From Sphaerospermopsis torques-reginae ITEP-024 (GTDB lineage: Bacteria > Cyanobacteriota > Cyanobacteriia > Cyanobacteriales > Nostocaceae), in contig NZ_CP080598.1 of NCBI RefSeq assembly GCF_019598945.1, positions 1,798,001 through 1,862,000 on the forward strand: a stretch of 64,000 nucleotides of DNA. The letters run 5' to 3'. The translations under genes were made by a program, and so were the position numbers. This document shows positions 38,313 to 47,260 of the stretch, piece after piece. Within the stretch, counting starts at the first letter, position 1. Each line of letters begins with the position of its first letter. Under the pieces are notes generated by a model, which had not been told where the DNA came from, did not search any database, and was given only the letters and a program-made list of their open reading frames with translations.

Positions 38313-38429
38313 ATTTTGGATTGTATCCTACCTTCCGCACCCCCCGGTGTCACAATCGGTTTTTTCGTAATTTCATTACCACCAAATGTTGTATTTTGTA
38401 CCAAAGATAATGAATATTGGTAGGCGATC

Positions 38430-38500
38430 GCCAATTCTAAACCCACATTCCGCACTTCAAAAAGTAGCATAAGTAAACTACATCCCACATTCCGCACCCT
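38430..38500. repeat. Two direct copies of an insertion-sequence end (cccacattccgcac)
   Basis: cccacattccgcac occurs at about 38446 and again at 38484, 38 bp apart, and a shorter ccttccgcaccc lies near 38330. The second copy pairs with the inverted copy at 40243-40257. The extra copy suggests an older, lost element or an end duplication. Confidence 0.6.
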
Positions 38501-38676
38501 CAACTGTCACAGATCAAAAAAGCCATTAAAGTAGTACATAATAACTAAAACCGATTCAAAGATTAAGAGGGTTAATGAGAATTAATAGCATTAAAAGGGA
38601 CATGGTCTGAGAAAGTGAAGCTTGGTAACAAAAACAAAAGAAAAAAATGAATTGATAACCAAATAAGAAATAATTG

Positions 38677-38737
38677 ATGACAACAGAAATAGTAGAGGAA
38701 ACTGTTGTGAAATTAAAACCTCAAGAAATAGAATTGA
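38677..38737 (+). pseudogene. Possible N-terminal fragment of the outer transposase
   Basis: A frame of about 20 codons starts at ATG 38677 (MTTEIVEETVVKLKPQEIEL) and is cut by the left end of the inner element. Its orientation and position inside the outer inverted repeats suit the start of that transposase, but the piece is too short for family assignment. Confidence 0.35.
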
Positions 38738-39659
38738 GGGGGCGACAAAGGAGTTAAAGAGGTTGCTGGATAAGGATCACAGCCCTCATACCCTGCTGAT
38801 AAAATGGCATCTTATTGCGAACTAACGCCATCATCTCCAAGACCAATTCTTGACACTCATTCATAGAAACTATCCAACTAGAACCATACAAACCTATCCA
38901 AAAATCACTATGTCTTCTTCTAGTTCTTTGATGTTCACTCATCCGACAAACATAAGATTGTTGTCTTTGAGATTGAGTTTTTTTACCTTGTAACCATGCA
39001 GAAGTCATTGCTAAAGCAATCAATAAAATTATCCGCACAAGTCTATCAGGAGAAGCCTGAGAACCTTCTAAATTATAACCCCCAGTTTTACAATCTTTAA
39101 ACATAGCCTCAATCCCAAAACGTTGGCTATATATTTTGATAGTTGTTGATATATCTGTGAGATTAGTTGATAAATACCAAGGTTCTAATTCTTGCTTACC
39201 GCGATACTTTCGTTTCCAATAAACGGCTAAATTACAACGACCAAAACCTTTCTCCTGTGTGAGATTAACATTTTCATAAAATCTCCGACCTCCCGGATAA
39301 ATTGGAATTGTACTCAATGGTTGGAATTTTTGTCTTTTTTCTTGAAATGTGGTATCTTTTTTCTGTCTGAAGATATACTTCAAACCCTGACCTTGTAACC
39401 ATTTTCTTAATTCAGCACCATGAAATTCCCTATCGCCAATAATGACTAATTGATAATTTTTCAATAACCTAATTACCGGACGTAATACTTTTTGTTGTTC
39501 CTGGAGGTTGACGAGACCATTCTTTTCTACCATCAAACTGCACCCTCTAGATAACTGCTTAATAACCTCACATTATTGTCAATAAGCACCAACTTTTTTC
39601 AGAGAGTCTATCATCTGTAACCCTTTGCCTGTCTTGGTTTCACTTTGCTTGTCGCCCCC
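38738..39659 (-). mobile_element. Inner IS4-family element, internally deleted
   Basis: This 922-bp element has inverted ends: GGGGGCGACAA at 38738-38748 and its complement at 39649-39659. Only a 3-bp flanking match (tga) was seen, so the target-site duplication is unclear. It carries the truncated transposase frame at 38754-39536 and lies between two pieces of another transposase gene. It is probably non-autonomous. Confidence 0.7.
38754..39536 (-). pseudogene. IS4-family transposase, N terminus missing
   Basis: The 260-residue frame keeps the second catalytic aspartate (VIIGDREFHGAELRKWL) and the Y-(2)-R-(3)-E-(6)-K signature (YSQRFGIEAMFKDCK) of IS4 DDE transposases. Roughly the first 130 residues expected in this family, including the first catalytic Asp, are absent: the sequence between the start and the element end is only about 120 bp and is stop-laden in this frame. 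The protein is therefore very unlikely to transpose DNA. Confidence 0.8.
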
Positions 39660-39921
39660 TGAAGGTTTATGTCTACTGGTTTATACTTTGGCTCAACGTC
39701 AAATTAGAAATGCTCTGAAAGAGTCTAAATCAACAATTAAAAATCAATTAGGTAAAGCAACTGACCGCCCTACTTTACGCTGGATTTTTCAATGCTTTCA
39801 ATGTATTCATTTGGTTATACTCAATCAGGAAGAACATATTTCTAATTGGAATCAGGACAGAGATTTTATCTTGCGCCTTTTACCAGATGATTGCTTACGT
39901 TACTATCAATTAGTCACCTAA
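39660..39921 (+). pseudogene. C-terminal fragment of the outer transposase
   Basis: About 87 codons follow the right end of the inner element: LVYTLAQRQIRNALKESKST, then RWIFQCFQCIHLVILNQEEH and FILRLLPDDCLRYYQL. This closely resembles the C terminus of large IS1634-like transposases of cyanobacteria. An apparent start upstream lies within the inner element and is not native. Confidence 0.7.
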
Positions 39922-40560
39922 TTATTATCTATACCAATTGAATTTCTATGAGTGAAAATGAGCTAATATCTTTGATGTATAGCTCCATTTTACTATGTCT
40001 ATAATTTCGTTTTTATCCTGGAAATATTAGTCTTGTTTATGATTTTTATCTTGAATATCTTCTTTTCTTTATCTGTTAACCTCTCCAGGTGGTGTTCATT
40101 CTTATTGCTTCTTATTGAGAATAGGTTTTGATGCTATTTTTGGTGATTTACTGTTTCTCAAATGCCTTTTTTCACTTTATATGTCTGTTTTTATGCTAAC
40201 TTTGATTTTTCATCTCCGTAATTTCCCTCTGGGACAGTTTGGGGTGCGGAATGTGGGTTGCAAGCAATCGAAGAGGATAAAATCAATGCCTATATTTGCA
40301 TTTGGGACTAAAAACATGAGAGAAAAGGCGTGAAATATATCATAAAAAAGCACTCGTCAATGCTTGCCCACGCCCAGGAGCTAGTCTACACCCTATCTGA
40401 ATTGATGCCTACCCGTTAAAGAACTACCATATAGCAATCCGATTTGAGTTATGAACAAATAGTACAAGTGATTTGGTAAGGTTAGGATACTTAAAGTCTT
40501 AATCTAGTTCGATTTACGTCAATAGTAACTATGATCTAATCGTTCTATAATCATTTAGGA
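39922..40560. other. Insertion-sequence 3' end and intergenic DNA
   Basis: From 39922 to 40257 this is non-coding DNA of the outer element up to its right end. From 40258 to 40560 no gene or repeat was recognised, apart from the putative leader of the small gene at 40561. Confidence 0.5.
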
Positions 40561-40770
40561 TTGCTATATATTGTCCCATCACCTCAGCCGGAAGTTGAGG
40601 AAGTGTTTGCAGTTCACCAAACAACTGTAGAGTTTTACCACGAAGTTCAGACTCGTTCGGAGTTTAAACGTTATTGTGAATGGTATTACACAACCGCAGC
40701 CGAAAACCGTAGAGATTTAGAAAAAATGCGCGGCGAACTCAATATTATGGGGTGGTTTTTTCGCCGCTAA
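40561..40770 (+). CDS. Conserved small cyanobacterial protein
   Basis: The 69-residue product (VEEVFAVHQTTVEFYHEVQT, YCEWYYTTAAENRRDLEKM, GELNIMGWFFRR) reads as a compact helical protein. It resembles a short hypothetical protein common in Nostocales, with no named domain. No ATG is available: the frame opens at an upstream stop at 40537 and the first usable start is TTG 40561. The insertion-sequence scar about 300 bp upstream may have altered its promoter. Confidence 0.6.
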   Translation: MLYIVPSPQPEVEEVFAVHQTTVEFYHEVQTRSEFKRYCEWYYTTAAENRRDLEKMRGELNIMGWFFRR

Positions 40771-40907
40771 AAGAGGAATGAAAGATATATTGCTTCTCAG
40801 CGTTCAGAGTCGAGAATACAGAAGTCAGAAAAATCAGGAATTTTGAGTCAAATTTCATGCTTTTTATCAAAAATAGTCGTTTTGCTTGGTGATTTAACAA
40901 TTATTCT

Positions 40908-40936
40908 CACTCCTGACTCCTGACTCCTGACTCCTA
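40908..40936. repeat. Heptanucleotide repeat (actcctg)
   Basis: About four copies of actcctg lie directly at the 3' end of the ftrV gene. Confidence 0.85.
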
Positions 40937-40937
40937 T

Positions 40938-41159
40938 TTAAATTACCTCTAACTCATTCTCTCGTAAATGAGCTTTAAATTTTTTGCTAAACTGAACTAA
41001 AATTGGCAGGTTAGCACTGACAGGTCTGCCTTGCCATTGAGTAACAATAGCAGAAATTTCGCCTTCTGATCCTTTGAGGTCAAAACTCTGACCCCGATGC
41101 TCAGGATGATGATAAACTACTACCGACTCTTTTACACGAACGCGATCGCCAATATTCAT
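40938..41159 (-). CDS. ftrV: Ferredoxin-thioredoxin reductase, variable (alpha) chain
   Basis: FtrV is the small SH3-like barrel subunit of ferredoxin-thioredoxin reductase, which passes light-derived electrons from ferredoxin to thioredoxins and so activates Calvin-cycle enzymes. The family core is clear: NIGDRVRVKESVVVYHHPEH, then WQGRPVSANLPILVQF and KFKAHLRENELEVI. The frame is open to 41231, but ATG 41159 matches the family start, giving 73 residues. The catalytic chain gene ftrC is not in the window. Confidence 0.9.
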   Translation of the reverse strand: MNIGDRVRVKESVVVYHHPEHRGQSFDLKGSEGEISAIVTQWQGRPVSANLPILVQFSKKFKAHLRENELEVI

Positions 41160-41245
41160 AGTATTATTTATACCTGATTTTTCTTGATTATTGAATTGAT
41201 TGACTTGGTTGATTTTACCATATCTTGACATTCAAGAAATATAGC

Positions 41246-43216
41246 TTATTGGCGCTGGGGGCAGAATTGTTGTAATTCTGGGGGAAGTTGCTGACACAAC
41301 CGCCCAAAAGACTGGGGTTGAAGTTGCCACCAAGCAAATAAACCTAAACTTGTACCTCCAAGCAACAAAGCTAAAAATCCGCCTAAAACTAAGACCAGTT
41401 TACCCCGATTTACTGCTTTAACAGGAGTAGAAACTGATTCTTCACTGAGATTCAAATCCATTAAAGCTAGGGAACTCTCTGCTAAATAATCTACTGCTGG
41501 TGCTTGCGCTTCAAAAGTTTCTGTTTCTGTGCTTGTGATTCCTAATTCCTCTGTTTCTGATGTTTCTAATACTATTGGTACAGGTGTAACAGGTACTAAA
41601 TGGGCTTGGGAAGTACGGACAACCGTAAGAACAATAGATGTATTATCTTGACCGTTTTTTTCATTTGCCAATTTTACCCAGTTACGTGCTGCATCTTCCA
41701 CTGTCAGTTTACCTGTTAACAGGGGAATTACATAATTCTGCCAAGATTTTTCTACCCAATCATGATCACTTAAACCATCGGAACATAATAATAAAATCCC
41801 GTCTTCTTCCAAAATAAAGCGTTTGATGGCAAATTGTAGAGATTCGGCTTCTTTTGTTCCTAATGCTTGGGTGAGTGCATGGGCGTTAGCTGTTGTGATT
41901 GCTTGACGATACAAACTTTGACCAAAACACACTTTTCTGGTTGCCATATCATCATCTATGGTTAGTAGTTGGCAATAGCTGGGAGTGATCCAATAAGCAC
42001 GACTATCACCAACATTAGCTATATAAAGTTCATGAGTATTTTCTGATTCCCGTCCTGTATTGGTGACTATACGTTGCGGTAATTGTATGGCCATGACTAA
42101 AGTGGTGGCCATGCGTTCTCTACCTTGGCGGTTTTGTTCGTCATTGCGTGACCATATCATATTATTTACCACCCGCAAACTAGCCGCTAGTTGTTGGTGC
42201 AACAAGTCTGGGGGAACAATTTCTGTTTTTTCGGCTACATCTTGTAACCAAGCACGGATTTGTAATTTTAAGGACTGAACTGCTAGTTGACTAGCAACTT
42301 CGCCGCCTTCATGGCCTCCAATGCCATCACAAATTATTGCTAAATGTTGGCTTAAATAGTTATCTAAATCACCTGGGTTACAGGGGTAGCAACTATCCTC
42401 ATTGTGTTTCATCACCGGACCTGCATCTGTAAACCCAGCGACTTTCACCATCAATGGTAATTCTGCTGCTGATGCTAGTAATAATTGATTAAGTTGATGG
42501 CTAATAGTAGTAAAATCTACTTCACCTTGGCACATCTGCTGGATGATATTACTTAAACCAGGAGCTATTTCGGCTTTTGCTACCAGTACCCATGAGTGCC
42601 AAGATTGCCCCAAGTGCTGCAAGGTAAGTGTTTCTGTTGTTTGGTATAGTTCTAGTAATTTGATACACCAACCTTGAACGAGTATGTTATTTGGTGATAG
42701 TAAACTTGCAGCTACTCCCACTTCTGATAAGGGTTTCCACAGTTGGAGAATTTGCCATAGCCAGTATAATTGCCTAACTGCTTTTGCTTCTTCCCACACT
42801 TTGGTAATGATGGGATAGAGATTTCCTTTTGTATCTATAGGTGCATTTTCTAACAAGAGAATATCATTTGTGTCTTCTGTGTCTTCGGTTGTAGAAGTTG
42901 TAAATCCGTAGGGTTGGGGGATGTGTAACCGTTCTGGATATAATTTCAGGTAGGGGATAACTGCCGGGGTCCGTTCTGATGGTATCTCTGGTGGTTTTCC
43001 TGGTTGGGTATCTAGCCAAATTTGCTGTGTAATTACCTCATATCTGTCGGCAATTTTTGTTTCTGGGGGTATGCTGGCGGCATTTGTGCCGATCGCCCAC
43101 AGATAGCGGTAAACTAATGGTGTTTGACAAGTTTTACAAATGCGATCGCCTAGATTATTAATCGGTTGTTCACAGTCGGGATTGATACAATGAATAGTCC
43201 GGTTAGTAGAATTCAT
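41246..43216 (-). CDS. PP2C-type phosphatase with N-terminal zinc ribbon and pseudokinase-like region
   Basis: This 656-residue protein starts with a four-cysteine ribbon (Cys10, Cys15, Cys27, Cys30) like that at the front of many cyanobacterial Ser/Thr kinases. Residues about 55-250 read as a degenerate kinase fold: RYEVITQQIW at the start and SLLSPNNILV at residues 171-180 where the catalytic loop should be, without the HRD Asp. A PP2C domain follows from about 258 (FTDAGPVMKHNEDS, ICDGIGGHEGGEVAS). A single TM helix (VLVLGGFLALLLGGTSLGLF) lies near the C terminus, so the domains face the cytoplasm. The phosphatase looks active. Confidence 0.85.
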   Translation of the reverse strand: MNSTNRTIHCINPDCEQPINNLGDRICKTCQTPLVYRYLWAIGTNAASIPPETKIADRYEVITQQIWLDTQPGKPPEIPSERTPAVIPYLKLYPERLHIPQPYGFTTSTTEDTEDTNDILLLENAPIDTKGNLYPIITKVWEEAKAVRQLYWLWQILQLWKPLSEVGVAASLLSPNNILVQGWCIKLLELYQTTETLTLQHLGQSWHSWVLVAKAEIAPGLSNIIQQMCQGEVDFTTISHQLNQLLLASAAELPLMVKVAGFTDAGPVMKHNEDSCYPCNPGDLDNYLSQHLAIICDGIGGHEGGEVASQLAVQSLKLQIRAWLQDVAEKTEIVPPDLLHQQLAASLRVVNNMIWSRNDEQNRQGRERMATTLVMAIQLPQRIVTNTGRESENTHELYIANVGDSRAYWITPSYCQLLTIDDDMATRKVCFGQSLYRQAITTANAHALTQALGTKEAESLQFAIKRFILEEDGILLLCSDGLSDHDWVEKSWQNYVIPLLTGKLTVEDAARNWVKLANEKNGQDNTSIVLTVVRTSQAHLVPVTPVPIVLETSETEELGITSTETETFEAQAPAVDYLAESSLALMDLNLSEESVSTPVKAVNRGKLVLVLGGFLALLLGGTSLGLFAWWQLQPQSFGRLCQQLPPELQQFCPQRQ

Positions 43217-43230
43217 AAATGTATAAAGTA

Positions 43231-43278
<48 letters not shown>

Positions 43279-43572
43279 AAGAAGAACTAATTTTTGTATT
43301 TTGAACTCTGCACCCTACACTGAGTCGGGAGAATAGTTAGATCAGAAATTATAAATATTTAAGAACTTAACAAAAAGATTAAGCATAATACTCAAAGTTT
43401 GATTTATGCTACATATTCTATTTTTGAGCTTGAGTTGTGAGTGTATAAATTATAAAGAAATTCAGGTGAATTTAGATGAACTTGGGATGTTAATTACTAG
43501 AATAGCAATCAACTATGTTTGTATGCTCCTGTTGATAGGTTTGTACTTTAACAATATCTTTGTCATTTTCCC

Positions 43573-43649
43573 GTAGGTTGGGTTTACCGTGTGGAAACCC
43601 AACGTAAACTCAACGTATTTGTTGGGTTTCGTTCCTCAACCCAACCTAC
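43573..43649. repeat. MITE-like element with GTAGGTTGGGTT ends
   Basis: The 77-bp element begins GTAGGTTGGGTTT and ends with the complement (AACCCAACCTAC). The interior contains a further ttgggtttcgttcctcaac segment. The same ends and interior occur at 63591-63720, so this is a dispersed family. Confidence 0.7.
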
Positions 43650-43791
43650 AAATCAAGATATTTTTGATTTTGGCGAAGGTATTGACTTTAAATCAAAAAT
43701 TTCTTTCCGTAAATAGTGATGGTCTAAATGTAGTTAATCACAAAATAATATTGGGGTTAAATTTTTTGTTTTTATTGTCTGGGATGGCGTT

Positions 43792-44220
43792 ATGCCAACT
43801 TTTACCTTAATCTGGCTGTTAGCAGGTATAGTTCTGTGTTTGATGGAACTTTTTTTACCAACAGCCTTTGTGCAATTTATGATGGGAGTTAGTGCCTTTG
43901 CGGTGGCGCTACTTTCTTATTTGGGTTTGAGCAGTTTATGGCTGCAAGTTGTTCTTTGGCTGTTACTTTCCACCGTTTTAGTTGTGTTTTCCCGCAGGTT
44001 TTTACAACCACCAACACGCAAATCAAAAATCTCTGATGCGGTGATTGGCGAAACTTTAACAGAAATTTTACCAGGTCAGGCGGGACGGGTGCTATATGAA
44101 GGTAATTCCTGGCGGGCTAGATGCGATGATCACAACCTCAGTTTAGCACCAGGGCAAAAAGTTTATGTCGTAAGTAGAGAAGGTACGACTTTAATTGTGA
44201 TGCCAGAAAATATTTTATGA
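43792..44220 (+). CDS. NfeD family membrane protein
   Basis: The 142-residue product has three hydrophobic helices (LIWLLAGIVLCLMELFLPTA, FMMGVSAFAVALLSYLGL, LQVVLWLLLSTVLVVFS) and a C-terminal OB-fold domain (GEALTE-like GETLTEILPGQAGRVLYEG, LAPGQKVYVVSREGTTLIV). NfeD proteins partner SPFH/stomatin proteins in membrane microdomains, and such a gene follows 79 bp downstream. This is the short NfeD1b form without a protease domain. Confidence 0.88.
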   Translation: MPTFTLIWLLAGIVLCLMELFLPTAFVQFMMGVSAFAVALLSYLGLSSLWLQVVLWLLLSTVLVVFSRRFLQPPTRKSKISDAVIGETLTEILPGQAGRVLYEGNSWRARCDDHNLSLAPGQKVYVVSREGTTLIVMPENIL

Positions 44221-44258
44221 CAGGTGACAGGTGCTACGCCACGGTGACAGGTGACAGA
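44217..44258. repeat. Variant heptamer block with embedded gtgctacgccac
   Basis: The segment caggtgacaggtgctacgcc continues as acggtgacaggtgaca. An inverted, almost identical copy lies at about 45407-45449 on the far side of the SPFH gene. Confidence 0.75.
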
Positions 44259-44299
44259 TAAGAGTTTTCAAAGCATCGTATTTTCGGAGATTTATAAAA

Positions 44300-45283
44300 A
44301 TGGGTCAGTTTTTATTGTTACTTGCTTTGGCTTTTGGGGGCGGTACTGTTGTCCTCAAATCAATTAGAGTGATTAATCAAGGTGATGAAGCTTTGGTGGA
44401 AACTTTGGGTAGTTATAAGAAAAAGCTTGGTCCGGGCTTAAATATGATTAATCCTTTTTTTGATAACATTGTTTATAAGCAAACGATTCGGGAAAAGGTT
44501 TTAGATATTCCTCCTCAGCAATGTATCACCCGTGACAATGTTTCCATTACTGTTGATGCGGTGGTGTATTGGCGGATCGTGGATATGGAGAAAGCTTACT
44601 ATAAAGTAGAAAATCTCCAGTCAGCGATGGTTAATTTGGTTTTAACTCAAATTCGCTCGGAAATGGGACAATTAGAGTTAGATCAGACTTTTACCGCTAG
44701 AACTCAAATTAATGAAATTCTGCTGAGAGATTTAGATATTGCTACTGATCCTTGGGGTGTAAAAGTTACACGGGTGGAATTGAGAGATATTATTCCATCT
44801 AAGGCTGTGCAAGAGTCTATGGAATTGCAAATGTCCGCAGAAAGACGGAAACGGGCAGCAATTTTAACATCTGAAGGTGATAGAGAAGCGGCGGTGAATA
44901 GTGCTAGAGGTAAAGCGGATGCTCAAATTTTGGATGCGGAAGCGCGACAAAAGGCGATAATTTTACAAGCGGAAGCGGAACAAAAGGCGCTGGTTTTAAA
45001 AGCGCAAGCGGAAAGACAGCAGCAGGTTTTGAAAGCACAGGCGATCGCGGAGTCAGCAGAAATTATAGCTCAAAGGATGCAAACTAACCCAGATGCACAC
45101 AAAGCTTTAGAAGTTCTCTTTGCACTAGGTTATTTAGATATGGGTACAACTATTGGTAAAAGTGATAGTAGCAAGGTGGTGTTTATGGACCCCCGCACCA
45201 TACCTGCTACTTTAGAAGGTATTCGTTCTATTGTCTCTGATATTCCCAATGGTTCTCATTCTTTGTTGGAGAATAGAGACTAG
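44300..45283 (+). CDS. SPFH/Band 7 (stomatin-like, QmcA type) protein
   Basis: The 327-residue product has an N-terminal membrane helix ([16 protein letters not shown]), an SPFH domain ([59 protein letters not shown]) and a long Ala/Glu-rich coiled coil ([20 protein letters not shown]). Stomatin-type proteins form ring oligomers that organise membrane microdomains and regulate proteases such as FtsH. It forms a pair with the NfeD gene. Inverted heptamer blocks flank it. Confidence 0.9.
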   Translation: MGQFLLLLALAFGGGTVVLKSIRVINQGDEALVETLGSYKKKLGPGLNMINPFFDNIVYKQTIREKVLDIPPQQCITRDNVSITVDAVVYWRIVDMEKAYYKVENLQSAMVNLVLTQIRSEMGQLELDQTFTARTQINEILLRDLDIATDPWGVKVTRVELRDIIPSKAVQESMELQMSAERRKRAAILTSEGDREAAVNSARGKADAQILDAEARQKAIILQAEAEQKALVLKAQAERQQQVLKAQAIAESAEIIAQRMQTNPDAHKALEVLFALGYLDMGTTIGKSDSSKVVFMDPRTIPATLEGIRSIVSDIPNGSHSLLENRD

Positions 45284-45296
45284 GTTATTATCTCAT

Positions 45297-45358
45297 CTTG
45301 TGGGGTAGGCATCCTGCCTGCCCTGTATAATTAGCGGGCAAGATGCCCGCACCACAAG
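45297..45358. repeat. Palindromic element (cttgtggggtaggcat arms)
   Basis: The left arm cttgtggggtaggcatcctg pairs with a right arm ending gcccgcaccacaag, with a short AT-rich centre. It lies 14 bp after the SPFH stop codon and could act as a bidirectional terminator for the convergent SPFH and zur-like genes. It is more likely a dispersed MITE, since a related arm occurs at 27291-27326. Confidence 0.65.
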
Positions 45359-45406
45359 AAACACTTGTATATTTTTTTATTTGTCAGTCCCTTAATAAAA
45401 ACTCTT

Positions 45407-45449
45407 ACCTGTCACCTGTCACCGTGGCGTAGCACCTGTCACCTGTCAC
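45407..45449. repeat. Inverted copy of the variant heptamer block
   Basis: It reads ctgtcacctgtcaccgtggc followed by gtagcacctgtcacctgtca, the reverse complement of the block at 44217-44258. It overlaps the 3' end of the zur-like gene. Confidence 0.75.
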
Positions 45450-45831
45450 ATACTTCCTGACAATTATTACACAATCCGAAAAACTCTAGGGTGTGGTAAA
45501 ATACTTTAAATTTATGGCTGGTTTGTAACTCGTTTTCTAGTTCATGGACTGGACATTGATGGATAGGTATGGAAATACCACATTGTAAACAGGTGAGGTG
45601 ATGTTTATCTTGTTGAGTTAAACTATACAAAGCCTCACCATTAGATAAAGTTCTCACCTGTACTTTACCTTCGAGTTTCAAAGCTTCTAGAGAACGGTAA
45701 ACTGTGGCTAAACCCATGCTTTGACTACGGTTACGTAGTTCTATGTATATGTCTTGTGCGGAAATTCCTTGTTTGATGTTTTTTAATAGGTTTAAAATTC
45801 GCTCTTGACTGCGGGTACGTATAGCTTTCAT
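45439..45831 (-). CDS. zur: Fur-family regulator, probably Zur (FurB)
   Basis: This 130-residue protein has an N-terminal winged helix (SQERILNLLKNIKQGISAQD, MGLATVYRSLEAL) and a metal-binding C-terminal half with two CxxC pairs (HLTCLQCGIS and GLCNNCQEV) that hold structural zinc, plus His-rich regulatory sites (KHHLTC, IHQCPVHELE). From memory the wording matches FurB/Zur of Anabaena, the zinc-uptake repressor also tied to oxidative stress, more than FurA or PerR. The subtype is an inference. A gtcacct run overlaps its 3' end. Confidence 0.8.
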   Translation of the reverse strand: MKAIRTRSQERILNLLKNIKQGISAQDIYIELRNRSQSMGLATVYRSLEALKLEGKVQVRTLSNGEALYSLTQQDKHHLTCLQCGISIPIHQCPVHELENELQTSHKFKVFYHTLEFFGLCNNCQEVCDR

Positions 45832-46142
45832 AGTAATTTGGGATTTTAGATTTAGGGTTGAGAATAATAAAAATTTTGTATCTTATGTGACTATTTTAAG
45901 TTACCATATCTGATATGAGGTTTTTTGATTGGCTAACTGATAAATGAACTTTAACCAGTCTGTGATATTGTGACAACGGACAGCGACGAGGACATCAGCT
46001 GATGGTAAAAAACTCAGACCATAAAAGAATTTTAGCTCTGTCACCTGTCACCTGTTCCCTGTCACCTACTATATTTTCACTCAGTTGGAACATAAAAGTT
46101 ATAGGATAGCGATCGCACCATTCAGCAAAAGTTACCCCCCTC

Positions 46143-46421
46143 ATGCAAAGGAAGTATTTAGCTAAAATTTTCGTGACTCTTCGGCCTTCTGTTTTAGATC
46201 CTGCTGGTGTAGCCGTACAAACTAGCTTAAAACAAATGGGACATGAAACCGTTGAACAAGTCAGAATTGGTAAATATATTGAATTAACCACTATTGCACC
46301 AGATGAAGCTACAGCAAATCAAGATGTGAAAAATATGTGTGAGGAACTGTTAGCAAATATTGTGATAGAAAATTATCGTTTTGATTTGATTGAAGTAGAA
46401 TCTCAAACTGGTGTTTTTTAG
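46143..46421 (+). CDS. purS: Phosphoribosylformylglycinamidine synthase, PurS subunit
   Basis: PurS joins PurL and the glutaminase PurQ in the fourth step of purine synthesis. The 92-residue product has the family pattern KYLAKIFVTLRPSVLDPAG, then VRIGKYIELT and MCEELLANIVIENY. purQ follows after a 155-bp gap made largely of heptamer repeats; in many genomes the two genes abut or overlap. purL is not in the window. Confidence 0.93.
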   Translation: MQRKYLAKIFVTLRPSVLDPAGVAVQTSLKQMGHETVEQVRIGKYIELTTIAPDEATANQDVKNMCEELLANIVIENYRFDLIEVESQTGVF

Positions 46422-46472
46422 GTAATGGGTAATTGGTAATGGGTAATTGGTAATTGGTAAAAACTTCTTTAC

Positions 46473-46571
46473 TGTCACCTGTCACCTGTCACCTGTCACC
46501 TGTCACCTGTCACCTGTCACCTGTCACCTGTCACCTGTCACCTGTCACCTATTCCCTATTCCCTATTCCCT
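46473..46571. repeat. Heptanucleotide array (gtcacct, then attccct) in front of purQ
   Basis: About eleven copies of gtcacct (46473-46550) are followed by three copies of attccct (46551-46571), ending 5 bp before the purQ ATG. The array separates purS from purQ and leaves no purine-rich ribosome-binding site upstream of the start codon. Confidence 0.92.
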
Positions 46572-46576
46572 TATTT

Positions 46577-47251
46577 ATGAAATTCGGTGTTTTAGTTTTT
46601 CCTGGTTCTAATTGTGACCGTGATTCCGCGTATGTGACTAGAGACTTAGTCGGACAACCAACGCGGATGGTTTGGCATCAAGAGACTGATATTAGTGATA
46701 TAGATGTAATTATAGTCCCTGGGGGCTTTAGTTACGGTGATTATTTGCGTTGTGGGGCGATCGCTCGTTTTTCTCCTGTGATGCGGGAAGTGGTTAATCA
46801 TGCACAACAAGGTAAATTTGTCATCGGTATTTGTAATGGTTTTCAGGTATTAACAGAGGCTGGTTTGTTACCTGGTGCATTGACGAGAAATGAGAACTTG
46901 CATTTTATTTGCGATCGCTCTCCGTTGAAAGTTGAGCGTAATAATTTACCTTGGACTCAGAATTATACTCAAGATGAAGTAATTAATTTACCTATCGCCC
47001 ACGGAGAAGGGCGATTTTACGCAGATAAAGACACTTTAGCAGCAATTGAAGATAACGGACAAGTGGTATTTCGTTATCACGGAGAAAACCCCAACGGATC
47101 ATTAAATAACATTGCAGGGATTTGCAATTTGCAAGGTAATGTGTTAGGAATGATGCCACATCCTGAACGCGCAGCAGATGCAGTATTAGGTAATACTGAT
47201 GGTTTGCAATTATTTACGGGTTTGTTAGGTAAAGTTGCAGCGTTAGTATAG
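46577..47251 (+). CDS. purQ: Phosphoribosylformylglycinamidine synthase, PurQ (glutaminase) subunit
   Basis: PurQ releases ammonia from glutamine for FGAM synthesis. The class I amidotransferase features are clear: FGVLVFPGSNCDRDS at the start, the nucleophile Cys in GICNGFQVLTEAG, and a C-terminal MMPHPERAAD with the catalytic His-Glu area. The frame is open to 46454 through repeats, but ATG 46577 (MKFGVLVFPGSN) is the family start, giving 224 residues. Its initiation region consists of attccct repeats with no Shine-Dalgarno sequence. Confidence 0.95.
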   Translation: MKFGVLVFPGSNCDRDSAYVTRDLVGQPTRMVWHQETDISDIDVIIVPGGFSYGDYLRCGAIARFSPVMREVVNHAQQGKFVIGICNGFQVLTEAGLLPGALTRNENLHFICDRSPLKVERNNLPWTQNYTQDEVINLPIAHGEGRFYADKDTLAAIEDNGQVVFRYHGENPNGSLNNIAGICNLQGNVLGMMPHPERAADAVLGNTDGLQLFTGLLGKVAALV

Positions 47252-47260
47252 TCATATAAT

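Larger units (their letters stand above)
38484..40257. mobile_element. Outer insertion-sequence remnant, interrupted and deleted
   Basis: Imperfect terminal inverted repeats of about 28 bp mark this element: the left starts cccacattccgcaccc and continues to aactgtcacag, and the right, in reverse complement, reads cccacattccgcacccc to aactgtcccag. Inside are a possible transposase start (38677-38737) and a transposase C-terminal fragment (39660-39921) in one orientation, split by a second element at 38738-39659. Without the insert only about 850 bp remain, too short for a complete transposase gene, so the middle is missing. The fragment resembles IS1634-like (DUF4277-type) transposases. Confidence 0.65.

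Noticed and set aside
38309-38503. Minus-strand 64-codon ORF after pheA
   Set aside because: It consists of insertion-sequence end repeats (ttccgcac copies).
40115-40333. 72-codon plus-strand ORF across the right end of the outer insertion sequence
   Set aside because: It crosses the element boundary and matches no transposase part.
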